Shown here piece after piece: positions 12,873 through 25,349 of a DNA stretch of 64,000 nucleotides. A model generated the notes under the pieces. That model ran no database searches. It had not been told where the DNA came from and saw only the letters and a program-made list of their open reading frames with translations. A program made the translations under genes and the position numbers. Origin of the DNA: Liquidambar formosana (taxonomy: Eukaryota > Streptophyta > Magnoliopsida > Saxifragales > Altingiaceae); the NCBI GenBank assembly GCA_039720395.1, contig CM077831.1:4134003-4198002 (forward strand). Direction: 5' to 3'. Each line of letters starts with the position of its first letter. The first letter of the stretch is position 1.

Positions 12873-14219
12873 ATGATTATGCATAATACAAAATACATAT
12901 GGGCTGGTAATTATGGTGTAGTTGAATGATTCAAAAATCTGGAAAATTTTTCTGCATAATTGGTTTTCCTCCATGGCTGAACCTAGGGTTTGGAACCCTA
13001 GGTCAATTCTCTTTTACTCCTCTTCTAATTGATGGTTAAGTGTAGCCATGGATGCAATAGGTTGCATAGGGTTTGAGTTTGGAGAAGAAGAATAAGGAAA
13101 CTAAGGTTTTATAAAACTGTTATGAACAGTTTTCATGGTAGCCATGAAAAACCGTCATCTTGTTTTGCATGCCGAATTCAGAGTTCTTCTCCAAAATTTT
13201 CAAACCATATATGGTTAGAAAGCTCTTCGAATAAGCTTTCCAACCCAACAAACGGTGCGTCAATCCGAGTTCTGTAGTGAAAGTTATGAATTTTTTACTA
13301 CAGGCTGTCTGGAAAGACAGTTTTGCTCGGGAATGATACAATAGCCACAACTTTGAGTTATTGATGGAGATCAAAGGCATGGCAATGGTTGCCATCACTT
13401 GGGTTATGTTCTAGACATGGTAGGGAAAGGTTCCCAAGCATTTAGATGCATCATAATTGGATTAAGATGCTAGAACAGAAGGAAGAAGGAGAAGAACACC
13501 ATGGAGGCTGAATCTAGGTTTTAGAACCCTAAGGTTCTTGCAATTATATATCATGTGTATATGATTTTCTTTAAGTTTCAAAAAGGTTTTGATGGAAAAA
13601 GATTCAAAAAGTTTGAAAATTTTTCATGAACAGCATAGCAGATTTTCTCTGCAGAAAAGTCATCAATGGAGTTTTGATTAGAACTTGAGTTAGGGAACTC
13701 CAAATTGCATGAAACGAATTGCATTAGTTTCCTAAGACATGTAGGATACTGGGAAAATTCATTTGGTAGCCTGACTTAATCATCTTGCTGGGTTTTAAAT
13801 CAATTTCTGACCATGGACAGTATGCTGTCAAATTCTGGGCAGCCTACTGTTGTTTTAATTGTTTAGAACAATTGGTGATGATTTGATCATCCAAACCTCT
13901 TCTATTAGCTTAGTATTTCATGTAGGGACATGATACAAAAGCTGGTTTCAATGGAGGAGTCGAATTGATAAGGATTTAGAAGCTATTGTGACCTTCAAGG
14001 TCTGCAACAATGGCTCCAGCAATGGGTTTTGGAAACCCTGATTGTTCTTGATGATGGCAGCCACTTCCACCACTTCTCACATGTCCAAGGGCTTGTCCCA
14101 CACCCCTGTAGTCCTCTCCCTTGGCTGGCCATGGCCACCCACTGCCGTTGGTGGCCATGGCAGCCTAGCCAAGCTCAGGCAGCCCCCTGGTAGTGACGGC
14201 TGCATAGAGTTAAGGATGA

Positions 14220-14610
14220 AACCCTAATTTTGAGTTAATGATGAAACCCTAATTTCATTATGGCATTAATTAAAAGCCTAATTGGAATATTAATTACCTT
14301 AATTAAGAGTTAATGATTGGTCATCAAATGACCAATCATGGTTATTAATTGTTAGGGCATAATTAATACCATTAATGATGTCTAGGGTTAGGGTTTTTGA
14401 TAACCCTAATTAGTGTAATTAATTAAGGGTAATAAATACCCTATTTGGCATTAATTAAACCCTAATCCCTTTTATTAAATACCGTATGAACCTAGGGTTT
14501 TAATGATTGGTCATTAAATGACCAATCATATGGCATTTAATGATTAGGGCTTGCATTTAGGGTTTAGGGTTATGCATTTAGGGTTTAGGGTTTTAGGAAA
14601 CCCTAATGCA
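14220..14610. repeat. Telo-box cluster and CCAAT palindromes, inner copia
   Basis: Dense TTAGGGTTT/AAACCCTAA units, with a doublet around 14553-14602, and two ATTGGTCAT...ATGACCAAT palindromes near 14310 and 14505. Equivalent to 4440-4870. Confidence 0.7.
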
Positions 14611-15897
14611 CTAATTCATCATTTAATTGATTTTATTTGATTCCCATGTTAATTATTTAATTAATATTGATTAATTTTATAATGTTTTAAATGGTTTAAA
14701 ATACAATTGGGGATTAAATTAAAATCTGGAAATTCTTAATTAAATGAAATTGTTTTGTTTAAATAAGGAAACCCTAATATTGGATATTAGAGTTATTTTA
14801 GGAAACTTTATATGTTTCTATTAATTTGATTAATTGAAACTAAATGTCTTAAATGTTAAGACTTTATTTAATTCTGGATATTTTGTTGAAACCTAATAAG
14901 ATTAGGATGCATTAATAAGATTAATGTAAATCATTCAAGAGAATTACCATAATGCCCATATGTTTTAATGCTTACAGTTTTTCTTTACATTATGCAATGA
15001 GATTGTATGTATGTGTTTGGATGATGATTATGGACTATACCCTTTAAACCAATTGTGATTGGCCGTCTTATGAATGGGATGTTATTATTTACAAGAGTTG
15101 TAATTTTATTAAGGTGATGTAATTTATTTGGGGCTTGCATGCCACCTTCCCTCTCCCTCTCTCTCTATCATTCTCTTATGTACCCCACATTCCCCTTATG
15201 TATCCCTTTCTTTAAATTATGTAAATGTTATGTAATCGAGAGCGCACTAAGGAGCATGGTGGACCCAAAGGAGCATGATAGAGCCCAACAACCCAATGGT
15301 GGAGACCATCAAGCCAAGGGAGCAGATTGAAGGACTTGAAAGCTTAGAGAAGTGTTTCAAGACAGCATGCATGTTTCGAATGTGTTATTTTACGATCACC
15401 TACACCCACCTTAGACCTTGGATTCAATCTATTAGCTTGGATTGAATCCTCTCAAAGTCCATAATCATCATAGTGGGAGCTTTAATTTATGAGATAATTG
15501 TATTAGCTCCAATACCATAGTTTGGTATATGTTACCTATTCACTTAGGGACTAATATCAAAATATGGTACTTTATATATGTTGATATATAATAACATGCG
15601 ATGTATGATTTTTAATAGCATGATATGTATGATTATAAATAGCATAATTTATATGTTTAAATTTTGATACATAGGATGCATGTTAATTTGATGAGACCCC
15701 TTAAAACCCCTCTCTTTTAATATTAAGTTGAAAATGAAGAAATCATAGGGAATGAATTCTTCATTGCCTTCCATCATTATAGGATCATCTAACGTCCCTT
15801 AATGTGGGTACCTGGCTGCAGACATGTAGGAGCTACCCATGTTAAAGACATTACTTGAAACTATCACATATGAGATATCATGGGGTGCCTAAACTGG

Positions 15898-16116
15898 TAT
15901 ATACCAAGAAACTAACATGTGAGGTATATATTTGGCGAAACATACCTGTGTGAATGATGGGTTTAACTTAACTAGGGAAGTATTCCAAGAAACTAACATG
16001 TGAGGTGTATGTTCCCTAGAGGCAAAACGATTGGAACTTGCTTATGAAGCAATAGACAAAGAGTTGTCTTCTTATTGTGGGTTAGAAGCCAAGAAACTAA
16101 CATGTGAGGCTTCTAG
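15898..16116 (+). repeat. Constant-loop stem-loop repeats, inner copia
   Basis: The 17-nt core AAGAAACTAACATGTGA occurs at 15906-15922, about 15987-16003 and 16091-16107. Arms differ per copy but pair with each other: TATATACC/GGTATATA; CTAGGGAA/TTCCCTAG (distal) around the second; TTAGAAGCC/GGCTTCTAG (one G-T pair) around the third. A degenerate fourth unit lies at about 15847-15885. They are conserved in all three copia copies. Confidence 0.8.
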
Positions 16117-17899
16117 GTCATAGTGGGACCCCAATCCCCATTAGGAATGAGATTCCCGAATTCCATTAGAGGGTGTATGGAATTTGATAAAATAGTGGGA
16201 GGTACCATATGATTAAAGACCCAATCATTATGGATAAAAATGAAATCTAATTCTTTGTTTATGTAGATTACCTAATTACTCACCTCAAAACCCCTATTTC
16301 CTAATATAGGATATTGATAGTTTGACTAAACCCGATTTCTTTAATTGACTTAGGAAATTGAGAATTGTTCTCAATTTCAAAAGATTGTTTATATGCTATT
16401 AGGCCTTTTATTAAAGGCCCTCCATAAAACATCCTAAGAAGAAAAAGACACTATGCGCAATTGGCATCTTGTTGCCATACTATATGATAGTATTTATGAC
16501 TAATGAGCTTCAGAAGCAAAATTAGTCAATGCAAGTGCCTTTGATGTCCTACATCACATACAAAGGTTGTATAGTGAGTAAAATAATACTATAAAGTGTA
16601 GTACTTATAAAGGACTTCTTCTAGACTAGGATGTAATAAAAGTTGTTTATTAATAATCATTCTTTTGAAAAATGATTAATCACATAGAATAGCTTGAGAA
16701 GCTAGATGTGATTTAAAATGGAAGCATAGAGGAAAGCAAGTCTTGAAAAGTCAAAGACAAAGAAATATAATTATTTTGTAGTAAATATAAGGTATTGTAA
16801 AGGGAACTTGATAAAGTATCAGTCTTCCTAGAAGAACCAAACTTTTGAAGTTTTGGTTCATGCTCTAAACTAAATTGTTGGTTAGTTCTGCTTCTTGGTT
16901 TTTGGATTCTAGTATAATCTAAATCGAAGCAGAAAGTTAAGTAGATAATAAGTTACCTTTAAAAATTTTAATAGAGCAAGAGTTGCTAGATTAATTTTGG
17001 GAACTTATTTCTTAACTAAGTCATTTAAGACATTCTAGAAATTTGATTTCCGAATTTAAATGACTAATTAGAGCGAATGCAACGTATTCCGAGAATACAA
17101 GAGATGTAGAGACTCTCATTTAAATGTAACGATTATGACTTGGTTATGAGATGACCAAACCCATCTTTTACTTGGTGAAGTGAATGAGTTACATTTATAA
17201 TTTGACTATACATTGTGATGTATACAGTCATGTAGAGCATGCATTCAATTATAGTAGACTCATCTTAGAATACCATAGCTCAATGGTGAATCTAAGAGAA
17301 CAAATTGAACCCTATTAAGATATGGTTTGATCCATGATGAGTTTTACTAATGTATCCATCTAGGATATACCTTAAAATTGCTACATATTGATAATTTAGG
17401 GTTCACTCCAGTTTTGTCCCAATTATATCAGATATGATATGGGAAGAAACCCAACTTATAGAAGTTAAGGCTTGGGCTTGTGCTACGTATGTCTGGAAAC
17501 ATAATGTAGACAATCTGGAAATATGGTCAAGTAAGTGTTGAATTGTGGTATATCCCAAAAGTGGTTGGGATAGTATTTCTATTACCTTAATGAACAAAAG
17601 TTGTCCATTAGGATGTTTGCTGGATTTTCTTGAGAAAGAGTTCATTCAAGAAGATGCAAAAGTAGATAGAATTTATAGAATTGTCTGTAAAGCCACAAAC
17701 GAACAAAGATCCAACCCTTGTCTCTGTTAAGACAAAACCCTTAACTACACTACAATCTTTTCATAGATCAAATTGGATATTTCTTAACATAAGAGAGATA
17801 TTGTATCTCTATTAGAATGTGAAAGAATTGTTCTTTGGTGATAAAGATCACCAAGATAATCCTATTGATTATGACTAGACGATGTTTCACATCAACTCG

Positions 17900-19176
17900 A
17901 GAAATGACTAAGAGTCATTAAATCCAATATGGATAGGTAGAGACCTAAAAGGCTTGGCTATTTAAGAATGTTTTCAACATAGGCAAAAAGTTGTCTATAA
18001 AGAAACTTGTTTGATAATAGTTATGCTGAAATCCATTTGGATCTTGTTATCTATAAACACACATTTTGAATATAAGATATGTCAAAAAGGATATAAAGAT
18101 GTTATATCAAATGGTGAAAAACCATAAAAGTGTGTAAGTTATAGAAGTCTATTAATAGACTACAAGGTTCTCATAATTAGAACATCTATAAAGTTGAGGT
18201 AATCAAATTGTTTGATTTCTCTCATTGTATAGATGGACCATGAGTGTATAAAAGGTTAGTGGGAGTGCGATCGTTTTTCTTTATCCTAAGTATGGATGAC
18301 ATCATAATCATTATGAATGATATATGAATGTTATCTAATGTAAAGTTTTAGTTTTTGGAGAAAAACTAATTCATGAAAGATTTGGCAAAAGCATCCAATA
18401 AGATCTATAGAGATAGATCATATAGATTGCTAAGTATCTCCAAATCATCAAACATAGTTGAAATGTTAAAGGAGTTCAACATGGAGAATTCTAAGGGAGG
18501 TCTGATTTATTTCAGATAAGAATTCATTATTCAAGGGCATGTGCCCTAGGATAACACAAGTAAGATTCTTAAAGTGTTAAGAAGCCTTATTTTATACTAT
18601 GTATTGAACCTGATATCTATTATGTTGTAATTGTTACAAATAGTTATCAATCAATTCAAATTTGGAATATTGGATTGTATATGGAAATTGTAAACTCATA
18701 GTAGATGGGTATATGGATTTGGATATAATCCATATGGGGTATATTTTATATTCACTTTAATTGGTGAAATACTTAATGGAAGAACTGTATGAAAGATACA
18801 GTGGATTCCATTATTAAGGGTGAATTAATTGTCGCATTGTCTAGGAGACTGTTTGGATCTATAAGTTCATTTAGAACTAAGAGTTGTTCCTTCCATTGAG
18901 TTGCCCACACCTTGTTTTGTGACAACAATGGGTCTATAGCTCAAGTATAGGAATCACGGTCTCATCAAAAGTCCAAACTCATAGAGTGACAATTCCAAGT
19001 GATTAGAGGAATCATTGGAAGAGGTAATAGATACATTACAAAAGATATTATCTACAAAAGTTTTTGTAGACCTACTGACTAAAGCTTTAAAACATAATTG
19101 GTTATGTCTAAGACCAACATCTTGAGAAGATAGGTATGCGATACATGGTCGATTGGCTTTAGTGCAAGTGGGAGAT
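17900..19176 (+). pseudogene. Decayed copia pol (RT to RNase H C-terminus), inner element
   Basis: Traces of copia pol are readable through many stops and shifts. A K-V-C-K-L-like string near 18130 matches the RT region before the active site. About 18240-18305 holds an S-A-I-V-F-L-like run ending in S-M-D-D-I, in the place of the usual Y-V-D-D. Near 19060-19100 a D-L-L-T-K-A-L-like string matches the RNase H tail. The last codons run into the PPT as A-L-V-Q-V-G-D, a common copia ending. The protein would have copied element RNA into DNA; no functional product is possible here. Confidence 0.65.
19165..19176 (+). promoter_or_regulatory. Polypurine tract of inner copia
   Basis: CAAGTGGGAGAT immediately before the 3' LTR at 19177, the usual plus-strand priming site of copia elements. 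An identical tract ends at 26594 in the outer element. Confidence 0.88.
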
Positions 19177-20834
19177 TGTTAGGATTATGCCCTAGAGCCA
19201 ATCATAGAGATGATTGTTTAGGGATTAGGAACAATCATTTGATTTCATTTATGTATGTCACATTTATTATTGATTTAATAAAAGGGCTTATTCTATTATG
19301 TTTATATGCATCATTTATATTTACATAATATGTCCATGGAGTTAGAGTTGAGAATATGGAATTACAAAGAGTTGTAATTTTGAGACTATAGATATATCTC
19401 TGTACTAAACTCCTAAAGCATTCCTAGTTGAAGGTTCACTATGATGGACAGTAATGAACCATAGGACTAGCACTTGTTAGGCTGACTCTATAGGAGGATA
19501 GCTAGTCTCAAGCTATTTGTGTGGTGACACTACAACCAACAAGTGGGTGCCTATTGCGAGAATAGGTACACTGAATGTGACCAAAGATATGAGATAAACT
19601 GAATGGAGTTTTATCCTGCCTGTCAATCAGTTTCTCATTGTTATAGTGGTACAAGTAATCCTTAGACCTGAGACACCATAGTTGCCTTATGCATGTAGCT
19701 TTAGAAGTTTGATAACACTAAGTGCAGATCCTATTCAGGGGTCTGCAAAGGTGTTCATTGGCCCTACTGCTATGTGTGTGAAGGCATGTGAGTGATCAAC
19801 AAGGGATCCATCTCTCTCAGGAAAAGAGAGAGAATGTCTCATATAGCATTCATAATATAACTCATTAAATCCATGGCCATGGTAGGATGAATATGAAAAG
19901 AGTTTCATGAGTTCATCAATGAGTTGATATCTATGAATGAGTATAAAGTCATTGAACTAGGGACTTGACAGACTTCCATGTCCTATTAGTTCAATTAGAG
20001 ACATTGTGTTGAAGGAAGGATGCAATTGTAACCTATAAACTATAACAGAAGGGTTCTTTGTAAATGACTATTCACCTCATTAAGGACCACACCATGAGCC
20101 ATATGCTAGGTGTTACTCATGGTTAGTAGAAGCCCTAATTAATATAAGTGAGTTATAATCAATTAGGGAATTGGAAGGAGTTCCAATTAGACCCTAAATG
20201 GAAAGAGTTCCATTGTGCACACCTCGTGCTATTCCTACTACTTAATGATGTGAACCCAATGGGTCACACACTGATCATGCAAGAAGGGCTTTAAAGTCTA
20301 TGAGAGAAAGGGTTTTAGTGAATAAAGAATAGTTCTTTATAGGCCTATTTGTATTTGATACAAATAATAGGGGTTAATGTGCAATTAAGTGTAATTACAC
20401 ATAACCCTATTAGGGTTTCTTCCCCATGGCCAGCCCCCTTTAGTGGGTTGCCTATATAAGTCACACTTATGTGTGACATGGCATAATAGGCTTGCACAAT
20501 AAACCCTAGCCGTCTAGCCCCTTGGAGGCTCTCTTCTCTCTCTCTCTCTTCTCCACCTCTAGCAACAACAAGGAAGAAGAAAGAAAGGACTTGAAGCTCT
20601 AGCTAGGTGTGGATACCGTTGGAGGCAGCACACTTGGGCTGCTCATTCACCGCTGTCCGGAATCAAAGCTTGGAGCAAAAAGGAGAAGACAAAAATTCTG
20701 TAAGTGTTCTAACCCTCTTCGTAGTTAGGGTTTGATTTTGTGTTATGCATAGTTAGATTCATGGGCTGTGGAATCGTAGGAAAAATTTTTATATTCCGCA
20801 CTTTGTATTTTTCCCTCTTGTTCGATTCCCAACA
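19177..20834 (+). repeat. 3' LTR of inner copia (1658 bp)
   Basis: TGTTAGG...CCCAACA, almost identical to 11201-12858, followed by TSD CATAA at 20835-20839. Confidence 0.95.
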
Positions 20835-23306
20835 CATAATTGGATTAAGATGCTAGAACAGAAGGAAGAAGGAGAAGAACACCATGGAGGCTGAATCTGG
20901 GTTTTAGAACCCTAAGGTTCTTGCAATTAATTCTAATTAAAGCTGCTGTATTTATGATGGCAAATCATTATAGGATCATTATATATCATGTGTATATGAT
21001 TTTCTTTAAGTTTCAAAAAGGTTTTGACAGAAAAAGATTCAAAAAGTTTGAAAATTTTTCATGAACAGCATAGCAGAATTTTTCTGCAGAAAAGTCATCA
21101 ATGGAGTTTTGATTAGAACTTGAGTTAGGGAACTCCAAATTGCATGAAACCAATTGCATTAGCTTCCTAAGACATGTAGGATACTGGGAAAATTTGTTTG
21201 GTAGCCTAATTCATTCATCTTGCTGGGTTTTAAATCAATTTCTGACCATGTACAGTGTGCTGTCAAATTCTGGGCAGCCTACTGTTGTTTTAATTATTTA
21301 GAACAATTGGTGATGATTTGATCATCCAAACCTCTTCTATTAGCTTAGTATTTCATGTAAGGACATGATAAAAAGCTGATTTCAATGGAGGAGTCGAATT
21401 GATAAGGATTTAGAAGCTATTGTGACCTTCAAGGTCTGCAACAATGGCTCCAGCAATGGGTTTTGGAAACCCTAATTGTTCTTGATGATGGCAGCCACTT
21501 CCACCTCTTCTCATGTGTCCAAGGGCTTGTCCCGCACCCCTGTAGTCCTCTCCCTTGGCTGGCCATGGCCTCCCACAGTCGTTGGTGGCCATGGCAGCCT
21601 AGCCAAGCTCAGGCAGCCCCCTGGTAGTGACGGCTGCATAGAGTTAAGGATGAAACCCTAATTTTGAGTTAATGATGAAACCCTAATTTCATTATGGCAT
21701 TAATTAAAACCCTAATTGGAATATTAATTACCTTAATTAAGAGTTAATGATTGGTCATTAAATGACCAATCATGGTTATTAATTGTTAGGGCATAATTAA
21801 TACCATTAATGATGTCTAGGGTTAGGGTTTTGATAACCCTAATTAGTGTAATTTATTAAGGTGAATAAATACCCCATTTGGCATTAATTAAACCCTAATC
21901 CCTTTTATTAATTACCGTATGAACCTAGGGTTTTAATGATTGGACAGTAAATGACCAATCATAAGGCATTTAATGATTAGGGCTTGCATTTAGGGTTTAG
22001 GGTTTTAGGAAACCCTAATACACTAATTCATCATTTAATTAATTTTACTTAATTCCCATGTTAATTATTTAATTAATATTGATTAATTTTATAACGTTTT
22101 AAATGGTTTAAAATACAATTGGGGATTAAATTAAAATCTGGAAATTCTTAATTAAATGAAATTGTTTTGTTTAAATAAGGAAACCCTAATATTGGATATT
22201 AGAGTTATTTTAGGAAACTTTATATGTTTCTATTAATTTGATTAATTGAAACTAAATGTCTTAAATGTTAAGACTTTATTTAATTCTGGATATTTTTGTT
22301 TAAACCTAATAAGATTAGGATGCATTAATGAGATTAATGTAAATCATTCAAGAGAATTACCATTATGTTTTAATGCTTACAGTTTTTCTTTACATTATGC
22401 AATGAGATTGTATGTATGTGTTTGGATGATGATTATGGACTATACCCCTTAAACCAATTGTGATTGGCCGTCTTATGAATGGGTTGTAATAATTTTTCAA
22501 GAGTTGTAATTTTATTATGGTGATGTTTTTTTTTAATTGGGGCTTGCATGCCACCTTTTTCTCCTTCACTCTCTCTATCATTCTCTTATGTACCCCACAT
22601 TCCCCTTATGTATCCCTTTCTTTAAATTATGTAAATGTTATGTAATCGAGAGCGCACTAAGGAGCATGGTGGACTCAAAAGAGCATAGTAGAGCCCAACA
22701 AGCCAATGGTGGAGACCATCAAGCTCATGGAGGAATTGGAGGACTTGAAAGCTTAGAGAAGACTTTCAAGAATGCATGCATGTTTCCATTGAATGTTTTA
22801 CGATCACCTACACCTACAATAGACCTTGGATTCAATCTATTGGCTTGGATTGAATCTTCTTAAAGTCCATAATCATCATAGTGGGAGCTTTTATTTATGA
22901 GATAATTGTATTAGCTCCAATACCATAGTTTGGTATATGTTACCTATTCACTTAGGGACTAATATCAAAATATGGTACTTTATATATGTTGATATATAAT
23001 AGCATGCGATGTATGATTTATAATAGCATGAGATGTATGATTATAAATAGCATAATTTATATGTTTAAATTTTGATACATAGGATGCATGTTAATTTGAT
23101 GAGACCCACTAAAACCCCTCTTGTTTAATATTAAGTTGAAAATGGAGAAGTCATTGGGGAATGAATTCTTCATTGCCTTCCATCATTATAGGATCATCTA
23201 ACGTCCCTTAATGTGGGTACCTGGCTGCAGACATGTAGGAGCTACCCATGTTAAAGACATTACTTGAAACTATCACATATGAGAAATCATGGGGTGCCTA
23301 AACTGG

Positions 23307-23525
23307 TATATACCAAGAAACTAACATGTGAGGTATATATTTGGCGAAACATACCTGTGTGAATGATGGGTTTAACTTAACTAGGGAAGTATTCCAAGAA
23401 ACTAACATGTGAGGTGTATGTTCCCTAGAGGCAAAACGATTGGAACTTGCTTATGAAACAATAGACAAAGAGTTGTCTTCTTATTGTGGGTTAGAAGTCC
23501 AGAAACTAACATGTGAGGCTTCTAG
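23307..23525 (+). repeat. Constant-loop stem-loop repeats, outer copia
   Basis: Same 17-nt core; the first unit has its loop at 23315-23331 between TATATACC and GGTATATA. The third unit has lost one core base (CAGAAACT instead of AAGAAACT) and one stem pair. Confidence 0.72.
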
Positions 23526-25349
23526 GTCACAGTGGGAGCCCAATCCCCATTAAGGAATGAGATTCCCGAATTCCATTAGAGGGTGTATGGAATTTGATAA
23601 AATAGTGGGAGGTACCATATGATTAAAGACCCAATCATTATGGATAAAAATGAAATCTAATTCTCTGTTTATGTAGATTACCTAATTACTCACCTCAAAA
23701 CCCCTATTTCCTAATATATAGGATATTGATAGTTTGACTAAACCCGATTTCTTTGATTGACTTAGGAAATTGAGAATTGTTCTCAATTTCAAAAGATTGT
23801 TTATATGCTATTAGGCCTTTTATTAAAGGCCCTCCTCCATAAAACATCCTAAGAAGAAAAAAGACACTATGCGCAATTGGCATCTTGTTGCCATGCTATA
23901 TGATAGTATTGACGACTAATGAGCTTCAGAAGCAAAATTAGTCAATGCAAGTGCCTTTGATGTCCTACATCACATACAAAGGTTGTATTGTGAGTAAAAT
24001 AATACTATAAAGTATAGTACTTGTAAAGGACTTCTTTTGGACTAGGATGTAATAAAAGTTGTTTATTAATAATCATTTTTTTGAAAAATGATTAATCACA
24101 TAGAATAGCTTGAGAAGCTAGATGTGATTTAAAATGGAAGCATAGAGGAAAGCAAGTCTTGAAAAGTCAAAGACAAAGAAATATAATTATTTTGTAGTAA
24201 ACATAAGGTATTGTAAAAGGAACTTGATAAAGTATCAGTCTTCCTAGAAGAACCTAACTTTTGAAGTTTTGGTTCATGCTCTAAACTAAATTGTTGTTAG
24301 TTCTGCTTCTTGGTTTTTGGATTCTAGTGTAATCTAAATCGAAGCAGAAAGTTAAGTAGATAATAAATTACCTTTAAAAAAAAATTTAATAGAGCAAGAG
24401 TTGCTAGATTAATTTTGGGAACTTATTTCTTAACTAGGTTATTAAAGACATTCTAGAAATTTGATTTCTGAATTTAAATGACCAATTAAAGCGAATGCAA
24501 CGTATTCCGAGAATACAAGAGATGTAGAGACTCTCATTTAAATGTAACGATTATGACTTGGTTATGAGATGACCAAACCCATCTTTTACTTGGTGAAGTG
24601 AAAGAGTTACATTTATAATTTGACTAATACATTGTGATGTATATAGTCATGTAGAGCATGCATTCAATTACAGTAGACTCATCTTAGAATACCATAGCTC
24701 AATAGTGAATCTAAGAGAACGAATTGAACCCTATTAAGATATGGTTTGATCCATGATGAGTTTTACTAATGTATCCATCTAGGATATACCTTAAAATTGC
24801 TACATATTGATAATTTAGGGTTCACTCCAGTTTTGTCCCAATTATATCAGATATGATATGAGAAGAAACCCAACTTAAAGAAGTTAAGGCTTGGGCTTGT
24901 GCTACGTTTGTCTGGAAACATAATGTAGACAATTTGGAAATAAGGTCAAGTAAGTGTTGAATTGTGGTATATCCTAAAAGTGGTTGGGATAGTATTTCTA
25001 TTACTCTAATGAACAAAAGTTGTCCATTAGGATGATTGCTGGATTTTCTTGAGAAAGAGTTCATTCAAGAAAGATGCAAAAGTAGATAGAATTTACAGAA
25101 TTGTTTGTAAAGCCACAAACCAACAAAGATCCAACCCTTACCCCTATTGAGGCAAAACCTTTAATTACACCACATTCTTTTCATAGATCAAATTGGATAT
25201 TTCTTTAACATAAGAGAGATATTGTATCTCCATTAGAATGTAAAAGAATTGTTCTTTGGTGATAAAGATCACCAAGATAATCCTATTGATTATGATTAGG
25301 CGATGTTTAACATCAACTTGAGAAATGACTAAGAGTCATTAAATCCAAT

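Larger units (their letters stand above)
12873..17400 (+). other. Copia internal region without recognisable gag
   Basis: About 4.5 kb between PBS and pol trace. It holds the antisense 92-codon frame (13120-13398), a GC-rich island (13980-14210) with a 60-codon antisense frame (13976-14158) also found at 4901-5083 and 21410-21592, telo-box and palindrome DNA (14220-14610), AT-rich DNA, and the stem-loop repeats (15898-16116). I find no zinc knuckle or gag motif. This composition fits a large non-autonomous (LARD-like) derivative. Confidence 0.6.
11201..20834 (+). mobile_element. Inner copia element nested in its own family member (9634 bp)
   Basis: LTR 11201-12858, PBS 12860-12872, body 12859-19176, PPT 19165-19176, LTR 19177-20834, TSD CATAA. 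It is inserted into the leader of the outer element in the same orientation. The two 1658-bp LTRs seem to differ at only about two bases (an A/T near 19505 and a C/G near 20680), indicating a very recent insertion. No intact gag or pol: all frames are short and the pol trace is interrupted, so it must have moved using enzymes supplied in trans. Confidence 0.95.

Noticed and set aside
15898..16116. CRISPR-like array (repeated core with differing spacers)
   Set aside because: Only three to four cores, unequal spacing, arms pair with each other, and the context is a plant retrotransposon.
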